A stretch of 64,000 nt of DNA from the NCBI GenBank assembly GCA_009801085.1, contig VNWV01000004.1:1116001-1180000 (forward strand). The letters run 5' to 3'. The notes under the pieces were generated by a model. That model saw nothing but the letters and a program-made list of their open reading frames with translations, searched no databases and had not been told where the DNA came from. The position numbers and the translations under genes were made by a program. The DNA is from Lasiodiplodia sp. COLG20. Its lineage: Eukaryota > Ascomycota > Dothideomycetes > Botryosphaeriales > Botryosphaeriaceae. Below are positions 1 through 10,455 of the stretch, piece after piece. Every line of letters starts with the position of its first letter. The first letter of the stretch is position 1.

Positions 1-111
1 GACATGCCCTTTGTGTTTGAAGCTGTTGCTTTACGCCTTGCTGAACGCTTCAGTATGATGCTGTGCTTGTATCTGGATCTCCCTAGATGCGAGAGTTGCA
101 GTGAAGGATGC

Positions 112-1372
112 TCAGCTGCCGCTGGCCTCCCTGTAGAAGGAAATGCTCTTTCCCGCTCCAGCAACGGCAAACATCTCCGCGCGGTGAGTTTTGGGCAGCC
201 ACTTGACCGACCACAATGTCTTGTCTGATTCGGAATGAGTAGCCACGCACGTTTTAGTCTCTATCGACCAAATTTTGGCTTTGCCATCGAAAGATCTGTA
301 CAGAACCGTGAGTTTAGGATTTCAACCAGTGCCGAAGCTGGAGGGAAAATTACCCTGTGAGTAAGTACTCGCCAGTGTCATTCCAGTCAAGGCTCATGAT
401 CCAAGCAGCATGGCCTGAAAGGTTGGCCACCTGCTCTCCTGAACCGACATCGTACAGAGCGATTGTCCGAGCATCACCAGCAGCAGCCAACAGCTTGCAT
501 CCCGGGGAGAAGGCCAGGGCCCTGATTGGCTTGATTAGGCCTGCCACATGGTCAGTAACATGCTATTGGCAAGTCGCACACGACAGGTCGCGCGTACCGG
601 GTAGCGAATGCAGCAGGCGGCCAGTCTCATTGTTGAAGACGTATATGCTTCCGTTCTCGTGGCCGGATGCGGTGAAACGTCCATCAACGCTCTGCCGGTA
701 TTCAGTCAGCAAAATACAGCGCAATGGAGAACGCGAGACGTACAAGATGAATGCACATGCCGAAGCTGCCCTTAGTCTCGAATTCTCGGATTTTTTCCTT
801 TGAGGACGTCTCCCACACATTGATACGTCCGTCGTGTGTTGTGCCTGCAAGATACTTGCCGTCTTCGCTTAGGGAAATCGCCCAGACCTCACCAGCTTTG
901 CTTCCGTCTGCGTCCAAGCCGTGTCAGCGCATGCGCAGAGAGGGGCCAGGAGGAGCAAACCCGCAATAGAACCCTCCGCCTTCCAGCTACCATCTTCAGC
1001 CAAGGCCCAGAGCTTGACATCACCACCGAACCCAGCGCTTGCAGCCTTCTGGCCGTTCGCAGATGTGGCTATATGGTGGCAGCCCAGCTTATGAGCGTCG
1101 TGTAAGGTTTGAGTGAGCGGGAAGTCAGGCTCGGTGGTGGAATAGACGTGGATACTCGACGAGCCTGAGGCAGACAGTAGGGCGGTTTTGGTGGGAGCGA
1201 CAGCGAAGATGTCGGTAGGATGGGCTGTGGAAGTCAGCGCGGGGCAGGCCAGGGCGGGCAAGAAAAGCCGTACCGTTGTTGACGGTATGGAGAGTGAGGT
1301 ATTGTTTCGACTGCGAGAGTGGCAGTCAGCTCTTACGGTCTGATGCATGGGGAAGAGGGCGGGGCGCACCAT
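112..1372 (-). CDS. SKI8: Ski8/WDR61-like WD40 protein of the Ski complex
   Basis: WD40 beta-propeller subunit of the Ski complex, which feeds cytoplasmic mRNA to the exosome; in yeasts the same protein (Rec14 in fission yeast) also assists Spo11 in meiosis. I assembled seven coding exons with introns at 1311-1369, 1225-1273, 908-960, 692-743, 541-597 and 296-353, giving 933 nt and 310 residues, close to the usual family length of about 305. The product starts MSKQYLTLHTV and contains WD blocks such as DGKAKIWSIET and DGRINVWET. The first coding exon is only the ATG at 1370-1372, followed at once by a 59-base intron; this start restores the conserved MSKQYL beginning, whereas the internal ATG at 1346 would need a 26-base intron. 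TGA ends at 112. Identity is by family similarity and is firm; the exon structure is inferred. Confidence 0.88.
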
Positions 1373-1717
1373 GGCTGCGGCCTTCTGGTGGTCAGAGTGG
1401 ACGCAGAGTGTGTCGCGTTAGGCGGAGGACGCGTTTTGAGCGTGACGATGTCATAGCGGGGAGCACGAAACGTGACGCAGCTGGTCGCGCGCCCCCGGGT
1501 CGCTGCGCCGATGCATTCAATTCGTCCAATTGGTCATGATGACTCTCAATACATATAACTGTACATACATCTCGGTGCAGAATCCGCCAGAGACGATTTT
1601 CTTGCCCACACAAGCGCGCGGGATATCCCAAAACACCAGCCCAATGCCGTCAGCGCCGTCAATGCCACCCTAACCCTCGCACCGAAGGCTGCTATACACC
1701 GTTCGACCAAACCATCT
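1373..1717. other. Gap between SKI8 5' end and bL32m 3' end
   Basis: Both flanking genes are on the minus strand, so this holds the SKI8 promoter and the downstream region of the mitochondrial L32 gene. One ACGCGT hexamer lies near 1429. No coding signal seen. Confidence 0.6.
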
Positions 1718-2174
1718 TCATTCCTTGGAGACATGGTGTTCGTTGCCCTTCAACCAGTGCTGGATGGCTGCGGTGCAGGTTAGCTTCCGGGCTCGCCATT
1801 CGAGGAGCATGGGACGTACACTGCACACAGTAGGGACACAGGATGTGGGCACGCTTCGGCCTGCCGCAGCCGGGGCACTTCACAACCTCGGTGACATCCT
1901 TCAATGCCTTGCCGGCCATCTGCCTGTGCCGCTTCTTCATGTGCGACGTCTTTTTCTTCGGCACAGCACGCAGTATCGACTCCCAGATGCCAGACAGGAG
2001 CCCCGAGACGCCAGCAATGGCAGCAATGGCGGGGGCAGGAAGACGGAGCGCGACCGGCAGGAGCGGGCGCTGCTGCAGGCGGCGGAGCAGCGGCGGTAGT
2101 GTGCGCGAAGGGGCGCTGGCGGCGGGGATGAGGGCGGCCAGCGGGCCGGCGGTAATGGAGCGGAGGGCGGCCAT
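1718..2174 (-). CDS. MRPL32: Mitochondrial ribosomal protein bL32m
   Basis: Protein of the large mitoribosomal subunit. The 134-residue product has an N-terminal Ala/Arg/Leu-rich presequence of about 65 residues, then the L32 core VPKKKTSHMKKRHRQMAGKA and two CxxC pairs (CPGC and CPYC) that bind zinc in this family. Presequence maturation by the m-AAA protease is known for yeast MRPL32 and is only inferred here. One intron, 1768-1819, with a perfect GTACGT donor, joins CPYCVQ to SIQHWLKGNEHH; reading through it would lose this conserved basic C-terminus. The ATG at 2174 is the first in frame. The gene is divergent from the septin gene, with 330 bases between the start codons. Confidence 0.9.
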
Positions 2175-2504
2175 GGCTGCGCGCGAGGGTGGAGGGCGCG
2201 GGCGCGAAGCGGGTTGCGTGCAGCTCAGATGACGGCGATAGACTGGCTGGCCGTGATGGGACTTTTGGCGGCGAGCGCGAGCGATTGACGAGGGCGGCCC
2301 GTGCGCGGTATCCCTGCGCGGCCGTCGCCCGACACGTCTGCCCCCTTTCCCTCTCGCGCTTGCCCACGCAGCGACCCTTTAGGCGTCTCCATACTCCACG
2401 GTCCCTCAGCCTTCAATTCTCACCCGCCGCCCACCCCAAAGTCGCTCGTTACCTTCTTCCGCCGTCCGCCGCCCGCCGCAGCCCTCGCCGAGGCCCCCGC
2501 AAAA
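2175..2504. promoter_or_regulatory. Shared divergent promoter region, bL32m / septin
   Basis: 330 bases between two divergent start codons. The septin side is rich in C and T (CTCTCGCGC, CCTTTCCCTCTC), as in many highly expressed fungal promoters. No TATA box or other specific site can be assigned by eye. Confidence 0.5.
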
Positions 2505-3700
2505 ATGGCCGCCTCTCCCCAGACCCAGCAGGCTCCCTCTGTTTTCCCCAAGAGCCATGTCGGTTTCGACAGCATCACCAACCAGATCGAGAAGAAGCTG
2601 TTGAAGCGCGGCTTCCAGTTCAACATCATCTGCGTCGGTACGTCGCACCGCTCCTGCCGTCTCCGTGTGCGCATCGCTGACTGTGTTGCTCCGCAGGCCA
2701 GACGGGTCTGGGCAAATCCACCCTGATCAACACCATCTTCGCGTCGCACCTTATCGACAGCAAGGGTCGCCTGACGCCCGATGAGCCCGTTCGCAGCACC
2801 ACTGAGATCCAGGCCGTTTCCCACGTCATCGAGGAGAACGGCGTGCGCCTGCGCCTGAACATCGTCGACACCCCCGGCTACGGTGACCTGATTAACAACG
2901 ACCGCTGCTGGGACCCGATTGTCAAGTATATCAAGGATCAGCACTCGGCCTACCTCCGCAAGGAGTTGACCGCCGAGCGCGAGCGCTACCTCAAGGACAC
3001 GCGCATCCACTGCTGCTTGTTCTTCATCCAGCCCTCTGGCCACGCCCTCAAGCCCATTGACATTGTCGTGCTCAAGAAGCTGAGCGAATTTGTCAATGTC
3101 GTCCCCGTCATTGCCAAGAGCGACTCCCTCACCCTTGAGGAGCGTGCCGAGTTCAAGTCTAGAATCAAGGAGGAGTTTGCTTTCCACAACCTCAAGATGT
3201 ACCCCTACGACAACGACGAGGACGACCCAGAGGAGGTTGCCCTGAAGAACACTATCAAGGTCAGCTGAGAAACTGCTGATTGAGGCTGCGGTAGCTGACG
3301 TGCAATCTAGGAGCAAATCCCCTTCGCCGTCGTTGGTTCTGAGAAGACCATCGTTGTTGGTGGCCAGCAGGTTCGCGGTCGCCAGAACCGCTGGGGCGTT
3401 ATTAACGGTGGGTGGTAGCCATTGATGCCGAGGAGAGCTTTGTGCTAACTCAGTCGAACAGTCGAGGACGAGACCCACTGCGAATTCGTCGCCCTGCGCA
3501 ACTTCCTCACCCGCACCCACTTGCAAGACCTGATCGAGACGACGTCCCAGATCCACTACGAGTCTTTCCGTGCGAAGCAACTGCTTGCGCTCAAGGAGTC
3601 TAGCGCTGTTGGTCACGGCGGTGGCTCGAGGCCCATCTCCCCCGCTGCCGACCGGGAGCTGAGCAGGAATTCGCAGAGGATGACCATGAACGGCTACTAA
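2505..3700 (+). CDS. aspD: Septin, Cdc10/AspD class
   Basis: GTP-binding septin that polymerises with the other core septins into filaments and rings at septa, branch points and conidiophore layers. Four exons (introns 2638-2696, 3260-3310, 3408-3461) encode 343 residues. The P-loop GQTGLGKS is at about 45-52, the G3 motif DTPG and the G4 motif AKSD follow, and the septin unique region ends with HLQDLIETTSQIHYE. The short N-terminus (SHVGFDSITNQIEKKLLKRGFQF) and lack of a long C-terminal coiled coil place it with Cdc10/AspD and not with Cdc3, Cdc11 or Cdc12. Length matches yeast Cdc10 (about 320-330). The symbol follows Aspergillus naming. Confidence 0.93.
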
Positions 3701-4259
3701 GCGGATCTACCATGAGTTGTGCGCTTTGGCAAGGTCCGGGAGAGACAATTTCCCGGCCTGGGGACGAGCCTAGGAGTCCTTGGAAAGAGCAAGTCGACTC
3801 TTTGGAGGCGATTAAGGGGGCTTAGACGAGCATGATTGATACCAACGCGTGCCAGTGGGGCCGCTTCCTTTGACACAGTTCTCATTTCACATTGAAGTTG
3901 GTGGATGGGAGCAGCGGTTGCTGACTCTCAGACCCTCTTCCATATTAAGACACTGCCGTGTCTTGACCTTCTCTTCGATTTTTCTACCTCTGCATGCCTT
4001 ATTTTGCCCTCCTAGCCTTTTAGTAGCAGCCCCGTTTCTGGGGACAAATTTTCTTGTAGTCAAAAGCAGCTAAGCGTTTCCTTTTTTCCAGCTGCGGGTA
4101 TGTAATAATCGTCTTTCGTCGCCCAAGAAAACATCCGCTGCGCGCTGCATTCACCGTGTGACGGCCCGAGCTTTAAACTTTTCACATCCGAATGCTTATC
4201 AAAAACCGCATTGTCTATACGCATAACCCATCCTCACGGCTCCTTCCGTAGAATACGCC
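3701..4259. other. Convergent 3' region, septin / guanylate kinase
   Basis: About 560 bases between two converging genes. T-rich tracts (for example around 3960-4090) fit 3' UTR and polyadenylation signals on the plus strand. No coding signal, RNA gene or repeat seen. Confidence 0.5.
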
Positions 4260-4957
4260 TCACGATTCGTCCGGTCCGACAATGAAGTCCCTCACCTCCT
4301 TGTATGCCTTGTCGAGCTCGTCATTCACGACTACCTTTTCGTGGATCGCTCCCGTCTTCGCAAACTCCATCTCGACCTTGGCCTGGTTGAGCCTCTTCTG
4401 AATCGCCTCCTCCGTATCGGTGCCCCTCCCCCTCAGCCGCTGCTCCAGCACCTCGACACTCGGCGGCGCCAGGAACAAGAACTTCGGCCGCGCGAACGGC
4501 AGCTTGTCCTCCTTGGAAAGGCGATCCACCTGCTTCACGCCCTCGAGCTCGATGTCGAGGATGCACACGCGGCCCTTGGCGGCGACGTCGGCGACGGCGG
4601 CGAAGGAGGTGCCGTAGCGGTTGCCGCCGAAGATGGCGTTCTCGACGAATTGGTTGTCGGCGATCATGGACTCGAAGTTCTCGCGCGTTGTGAAGTGGTA
4701 TTCACGGCCATCCTGCTCACCGGGGCGCGGGGCACGGGTGGTGTCTATACGGATTTCGATCGAGCTTGTTAGAAGTGGCCATTCCTCGTACGTTGTGTCT
4801 TTGTTCGAAGGAGGAGGAAAGCTGACATACGTGACACGGAAAACCCGAAGCGGTCAGGGAACTCGGCGAAAAGACGCTTGAGGATGGTGCTCTTGCCCGC
4901 GCCGCTGGGGCCGGAGATGATGACGGGGCGTGTATCGAACGCTGGCTTGGATGACAT
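4260..4957 (-). CDS. GUK1: Guanylate kinase
   Basis: Phosphorylates GMP to GDP with ATP, an essential step of guanine nucleotide supply. Two exons (intron 4745-4830) encode 203 residues from the ATG at 4957. The P-loop GPSGAGKST lies at 16-24, followed by the GMP-binding block [11 protein letters not shown] and the lid/core region [13 protein letters not shown]. This start gives the usual cytosolic length of about 190-205. An in-frame ATG at 5146 without intervening stop would add 63 residues of presequence character (see findings). The gene is in tandem with RAE1 upstream, about 840 bases away. Family assignment is secure. Confidence 0.94.
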
Positions 4958-5801
4958 TTTGCTGCTGGAACGTGCGTATGAAGAACTTGAGATCGGCGTC
5001 GTCGCGAAGGATTGGCGCTGTGCAGAACTATGCTTAAGTACTAGTGGTTGTTGTCGACCAAGGAGGACGGTGGCTGGTCGGGGTGAGACTGCCGATGGAG
5101 CAAAGAAAGTTTCGCAGACACGAGTCGGGGCGAGAGAGCAGCGCATCACACTGTTGAAGGAGTGTCAAGAGGGAGTAGGATGCGCTAGCTAGAGGGGTGT
5201 GCGACGGAGCGCGCAGGCGGTGAGCGAGTGTCCCTGAGCTGCCGCCTGCTGGTGGGGTTCCCCGGGCACTAAAACATTAAAAAAGTGGAAAGGCACCCGA
5301 ACCCTGCAGATGTCAGAACGAGCCGTCACCATACGTATCCGCAAGCGAGACCATTCGTCTGAGCCTAGACGTCCTGTAAGCCACGAAGGTGCATCTTCAC
5401 GCCTGAGAACGGTCTTTTCGTCTTTTATTGTGTCTATCTCCCATGATTGAAGCCCGGCCTGACTAGGCCGAACAAGACCGCACATCTCGCCCGGTCAACT
5501 ATCATTGATTGTGCTTCGTTTCAGACTACCTCCAACTCGCTGCATCTTGCCATCATGGATTATCTTTCTTTCCTTGCCTTTTCCCTTGTTTGAATGAAGC
5601 ACGGAACTCCTCAAACACCGTGCAATGAGCATGCTCCGAACCAAAGGCCGATCCGCCCCTTCGTTTGGCCCATCATCTTTTTAGAAGAAAAAGAAGCATA
5701 AATACATCCTGCCTGCGTGCAATCATTGCTTAGCAGACCACAAATCGCTTCCATACTGTCGCCCTGCATCGTGGTACCTGGGTACTGCATCGCCCGCTCA
5801 T
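4958..5801. other. GUK1 upstream region and RAE1 3' region
   Basis: About 840 bases between tandem minus-strand genes. The part next to GUK1 contains the open reading frame extension up to 5146. The rest shows no coding signal or repeat. Confidence 0.5.
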
Positions 5802-7101
5802 TTACCGCTTCTTGCTGCCAGGACGCGGCTTGCATTCTTCAGCTTGGACGGGGTGCAACATGATCTTGGTCGGGACGCTCTGGTTGTTGTGCGCGTAGCC
5901 CTTGCTCCAGTCGTACGAAACGGCATAGGCGAAGATGCTTCCGGTCGAGTTGAAAGCAGTCGAGGTAATGGGGCCGCCGACCTCCGGGTAGCCTTTGAGG
6001 CGGTGCTTGGCATCCTTATCCCAGAAGTGGAAAGTGCCGTCACTACCAGCAGTGCTGAAGGTGCCGTGCTGCGGGTGAAATGAGATGGCATTGACCGAGT
6101 AGACCTTAGCAACATCGCGTTGAGTAGTATCGGTTTGGCGGTGGCACTTGAACGAGAAGTTGGAGCTGTGTATGGTGTCAGAGGCCTTCTCGCTCCACTT
6201 AGACTTTTCAAGGTACTTCATGACCTTGACTTGCTTTGAGAGGCTACACTCCACAGTTATATGTGTTCCCCCAATCGAAGGCGGAAGAAAACGAAATGTA
6301 CTTACGAAGCGTCCTTCTCCTCCACGTACTGAATGGCACACCTGCCCTCGATACTGCCAACAGCAAAACCCGTTGCGTCGGTGAAGCAGCTGACGACCCT
6401 CGTCTGCCACTTGAGCGGGCTTTGCATGGTCTTGTAGAATTGATTCGGGTTGTCGAGGTTGATGATGTCGATGTAGCGATCAGCAGTGCCGACGACCAGC
6501 AGCTTATCCTTGACATCCATGGTGTAGATGCGCTCTTGGGCATTGACTGTGATGACAGGCGCCACATTGCTGGCGCGGACATCCCAATACTTGACGGTCT
6601 TGTCCCAAGAACCAGTGACAAGCACGTTGGTGTTGGCAATGTTCGTCGTCCTAATGCTACGAATCGGCTGGTCATGCTGCGCGATCACAGTGGGCTGGGA
6701 GCCTCCCTGGAGATCAAGCCTCTTGGCAGTCTTATCAGCACCAGCACCAATGACGCAGGTTCCGTCCTGTGAAGCGCATGGTTAGCGAAACCGTGAATTG
6801 CGGCGGCGGCGGCCAAAAGGCCTGCGAAGTGCGCGCGTACCGTAGCCCAGGTGCAGCACAGCGCGGGCGCGTCGAACTTGAACGAAGTTATGGGATTGCT
6901 CTGGCCAGTGCTTTCGATCTGCCAGACATAGACGCCTCCGTCCCAGGACGACGCGGCAAGAATATCTTGGTTGGGCGAGAAGGCGATTTCACTGATCGAG
7001 TCGATGTTGTTCGGAAGGGTGACGGGTACGTCCTTGGACGTGTCGCCCTGTGTGGGGTTCGAGGCAGAGCTCGTAGAGCCTGCACCGAAGAGGCCAGCCA
7101 T
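5802..7101 (-). CDS. RAE1: mRNA export nucleoporin Rae1/Gle2
   Basis: WD40 protein of the nuclear pore that binds the GLEBS motif of Nup98/Nup116 and supports poly(A) RNA export; in animals it also acts at the spindle. Three exons (introns 6767-6840 and 6166-6305) give 361 residues. Visible features are the N-terminal GLFGAGSTSS stretch, the block ISEIAFSPNQDILAASSWD, a VTGSWDKTVKYWD repeat and the strongly conserved HGTFSTAGSDGTFHFWDKDA. The C-terminus ends in basic PRPGSKKR, also typical. Length matches yeast Gle2 (365). The second intron is 140 bases, longer than the roughly 50-75 base norm here, but skipping it restores the conserved KDASSNFSFKCHR join. Confidence 0.93.
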
Positions 7102-8347
7102 GTTAGGGTTGGAAAGGTACGGTCGGGGTCGTGGTTGCGACGCGGTCGAGCTTTTGCAGGGCAACGGCAACGTGAAAGGCGCGCGTTCCGACCGAAGCAA
7201 CTGGCAGCGGCGACGAGGAGCGGGCGGTCGGCGCGAAAGGAAGGATGGTTGGCAGCTGCGCGAAGGCCGGAGGCGGCCCTTTTTCTTTGCGGGCGAGAGG
7301 CAGCTTTGTTCGAGGCACCGGCGCGAGCAGGCAGCTTCACGTCAAGATGCCTAGAGCTAGGTGCCTCGCGCATGCCGCATCCAGGCGTTGCCCCGGCCCG
7401 AAAATTCTTCCGCTCGCCGCCCGCCCAAAATTTCGCGCCGCTACTCTCCCGATCTTTCCCACTCCAACTCCTCGCCCAAAGAATCGCAGTCGAAGCTCAC
7501 GCACGGAGACGCCCTTGAGGGTGCTCTCGCTCCACACAAAGCTTTGGGAGAAAGTCCCCGGACAGCCCCGAATCGGGGAATCCGTGTCAACGCGCCGCCA
7601 TAGAAGCTGCGCCGTCTCTTCGCTGTTCCCGGATCCCCTGCGCGCCCTGCGCCGCATCCACCCAACTGCTCCCTTTCTGTTGCACCCGGGCCCCAGGCCG
7701 CTCACCAAGGATGAAGATACGAGTCCGAGTGGCGCAAGGTTCGGGCTGTCGCCGGCTGGGTTGAAGCTGGGGAGGTGCTGGGAGACCGCTCAGGCATCCG
7801 TGGTCGCTGGCTTGCCAGCAGCAGCGTTGGGGTTCGTTCGTCGAGAAGATAGTTATGCGATTGCCTTCCCCGTTCGTCACGGAGTGGAGGTAACTCGATG
7901 GGGCTTATTCTTGATGCGAGGGGTTCACATCTTTTCCAGGGTCTGCAGATTGCTGACATCAGGCTTTCCTGCCTGCTTGGGCTCGGTCAAACGGGTCAGA
8001 CTCAACACAAGCGCGTTCATATGATGATTCCTACAATAGAGTCAAGCACTGATGCGCTCCCGCAGACCCTACGTGGTGACGGGTTGCGCCTGATGCGAAC
8101 ACTGTAGAAAACTGATGAACATAACGCTTTTGCTAGATAGTATACTCCAAGAGAGAAGAAAAAATCAATAACTCCTGAGCAAGTCTGCTACCCGTGTCCC
8201 AATACCGGAAACCTGTGAAATGAAACCTCCAAGGCTCGTAGGTAATGCTTCGAACAAAAGGAGCGCCAGGTATGCATGTAGACGCCACTTGCACCATCAA
8301 CACCGAGGTCGACAATCAAAGCGCTTAGATAAGACACGATCACACCT
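7102..8347. other. Gap between RAE1 5' end and RAD52 3' end
   Basis: About 1.25 kb holding the RAE1 promoter and RAD52 downstream sequence. A 259-codon open frame on the plus strand (7245-8024) has arginine/proline-rich, low-complexity content and no recognisable domain, and looks like chance in GC-rich DNA. Nothing else seen. Confidence 0.5.
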
Positions 8348-10155
8348 CTATCCTTCGTTTATCTTGGCTCTCTTCACGTCTGCACCATCCATCTGTTCGT
8401 CCCCAGGCACATTTGTCATGTCTGCTAATGCGGGCCTGCCCTGCGCCTCTGCTGGCCGCTTCATGGCAGGTGGTTTGTATGACTGGCGGTTGGCATGAGG
8501 ACTAGGCGCAGCGTTGGGCATGCCTACCCGTCTGTTTACATCCATTTGGGGATTGACGAAATTTGCTCTCGCTGGGGGCGCTGAGGGAGTCGTGCTGCGG
8601 ACGGCGCCGTTTGGGTTGCCGTTTGTTCCATTTTGATTGGTAGCTTGCGCAATAACCATTCTCTTGACTGGGGCAGAAGTGTTGTGGTCGATTCCGCTCG
8701 TGCGTCGTAGCGATGGCGACTCGGTATGCGGGTTGAAAGCTGGTGGTGGCTGAGCCGGTGCCCTATTTGCAGCCTCTGCCTTTAGAAGAAGCTCTGCAGC
8801 ACGGCCTGTAACGAAGCGAACAGGAGTATCGTGTGGAGGCTGTTGCTGTGCCTGGGCATGGTTGGGCAGGTCTGGTCCCGCTTCTGAAGGGGACAAACCG
8901 TCCTTACGATTTAACTGTGCCGTGTGAACTAGTGAAGGCGCTGTGACTGTTTGATTCGCTCTTCCCGGCTGTGGCGGATCGGCACTAGGTGTTTGAACAC
9001 GCTGTGGCATGCTTTCTGCGCGAGAAGCCGCATTCGTGTTCGTTGGGTTCATGGTCCTCCCGGCAACGGAAGACCTCTGCTGGGGTCCAAATGGTACGCC
9101 ATTCGTGGGCCGTAATGAGGGCACAGACTGCGTGCGGGAAAGAGGTTGAGGCTGTGCAGAATTATGTTGATCGGGCTTTGTTCCCGCGTCCACCAGCATA
9201 CTTTCATACGCCGAGTCGTCGTTGCCATCCTCCCGGTCAAAATCTACGCCTTCAAACAAGTTACCGCCAAACTCATCTTCAAGCTCACCACCATTCGACA
9301 TAGTATTCTGCATGCTAGGCTGTCTTTGTAGCTTCTGGTCTGCTGCTGGCTTCTGGTCCACATCCTCAAGCGGCAACCTTTCTGTCTTGGTGGTCGGTGC
9401 ATAGTCGACGTGACGGTGTAGGTTGTCTGGGTTCCACTTTGTTGGGGCTACTTTCATCTTCGAGATCTTACTCTCGTAATTCTTGTCATAGAGGCAATTT
9501 CCGAGAACATTGCCAAAAGTCCGCAACGCGCGCTTCAGCGCATCGGTGGCGGCTTCTTTCTTTGCTTTTTCGAAGGCGGCCGCTTTACCTGTGCAGTTTT
9601 CGATGTGACCGTAGCCGATATCCTGCAGTTGATTCAGCACTCGATGACACGCAGTTAAGTCTGGTGAGCTACAAACCTCATGATACGTGCCATCCTTCAA
9701 GGTAACCCGGATTATGACGCTCAGACCCAAGCTCACTTTGCCGGAGCTCTGACTCTGGTCAACCTACGAAAACGGCTTCCGTTAGGACAAAATATTGGTA
9801 CCTTCGACATACCGGACCTTCCACTTACAAAGTCGATTGTTGTGTCTCTGATAGAGCTGCTCCAGCCATTGAATCCGAATACCTCGTTGGCCAAATTAAT
9901 GGCCTTCTCCGCGGGAAGATAATGGAGGGTGCGGCCATTAGGCCCCTTGCGCAAGGCGACAAATTCCGGCCCAAGCTGTTTGTCGAGTCGGCTCTGCAGC
10001 GTCGCGATCTCCTGCGCTGTCCATCCAGAAATGCGTGGTTTCTCTTCGTCGAACGGGTTCGTGATGCCGCGATACTGGTCGCCCGGTCTGAAAGCAGCAG
10101 GTTGATGTTAGCGGGGATGTGAGCGATGTGGACCGACGGATGCGCACCGAGGCAT
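8348..10155 (-). CDS. RAD52: Recombination mediator Rad52/Rad22
   Basis: Anneals single strands and loads Rad51 on RPA-coated DNA during homologous recombination in the nucleus. Four exons give 542 residues: an 8-base first coding exon (10148-10155), then introns 10088-10147, 9764-9828 and 9623-9676. The N-terminal DNA-binding/oligomerisation domain covers about residues 20-190, with ISGWTAQEIATLQSRLDKQLGPE, NLANEVFGFNGWSSS, VSLGLSVIIRVTL and DIGYGHIENCTGKAAAFEKAKKEA. The rest is low-complexity, Pro/Gln/Ser/Asn-rich, as expected for the Rad51- and RPA-binding half, and ends KRAKINEG. The third intron is 54 bases with no stop, so its retention would keep frame but insert 18 residues between GTYHE and DIGYG, where relatives are continuous. 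Confidence 0.92.
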
Positions 10156-10455
10156 TTTCGTTGTTGAGAGTGTGATGGCTGTTACGGCATCGCGTGTTGA
10201 TGTGGCGGATGTTGTCAGCGGGTGAGATTGACGCGTTTCGGCGTCGATTAGGCGGCAGACGCGTAGGCGCGACTTTCGGCGACACTACGCAGCATGCGCG
10301 GTCACGTGCGCCGCCACCATGCATAAGGGGAAAGCCTAGACAGGCCACCAACCTTCTCACGAAGCGATAAAAGCATGTGTTGTATGATTCAAATTTCGAC
10401 GCCGTATCAACGCCAGCCCATGCTCTATGGATACAAGGGAGAACAAGTGGCCTCT
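10156..10455. other. RAD52 promoter region / KEX1 3' end
   Basis: 300 bases between tandem minus-strand genes. It contains two ACGCGT hexamers listed separately; nothing else recognised. Confidence 0.5.
10231..10264. promoter_or_regulatory. Pair of MluI cell-cycle box (ACGCGT) motifs upstream of RAD52
   Basis: ACGCGT occurs at 10231-10236 and 10259-10264, that is 76-110 bases upstream of the RAD52 start. In yeasts this palindrome is bound by MBF and drives G1/S expression of DNA replication and repair genes. A single copy is expected about every 4 kb by chance; two copies in 34 bases at promoter distance of a repair gene is suggestive only. Confidence 0.4.

Noticed and set aside
2420..3616. 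398-codon open frame antisense to the septin gene
   Set aside because: Runs across septin introns and exons alike, Val/Leu/Gly-rich without a motif; a codon-bias shadow.
7245..8024. 259-codon open frame on the plus strand between RAE1 and RAD52
   Set aside because: Starts with a true ATG but is low-complexity, Arg/Pro/Ser-rich, with no family similarity or splice structure. Most likely chance in GC-rich promoter DNA.
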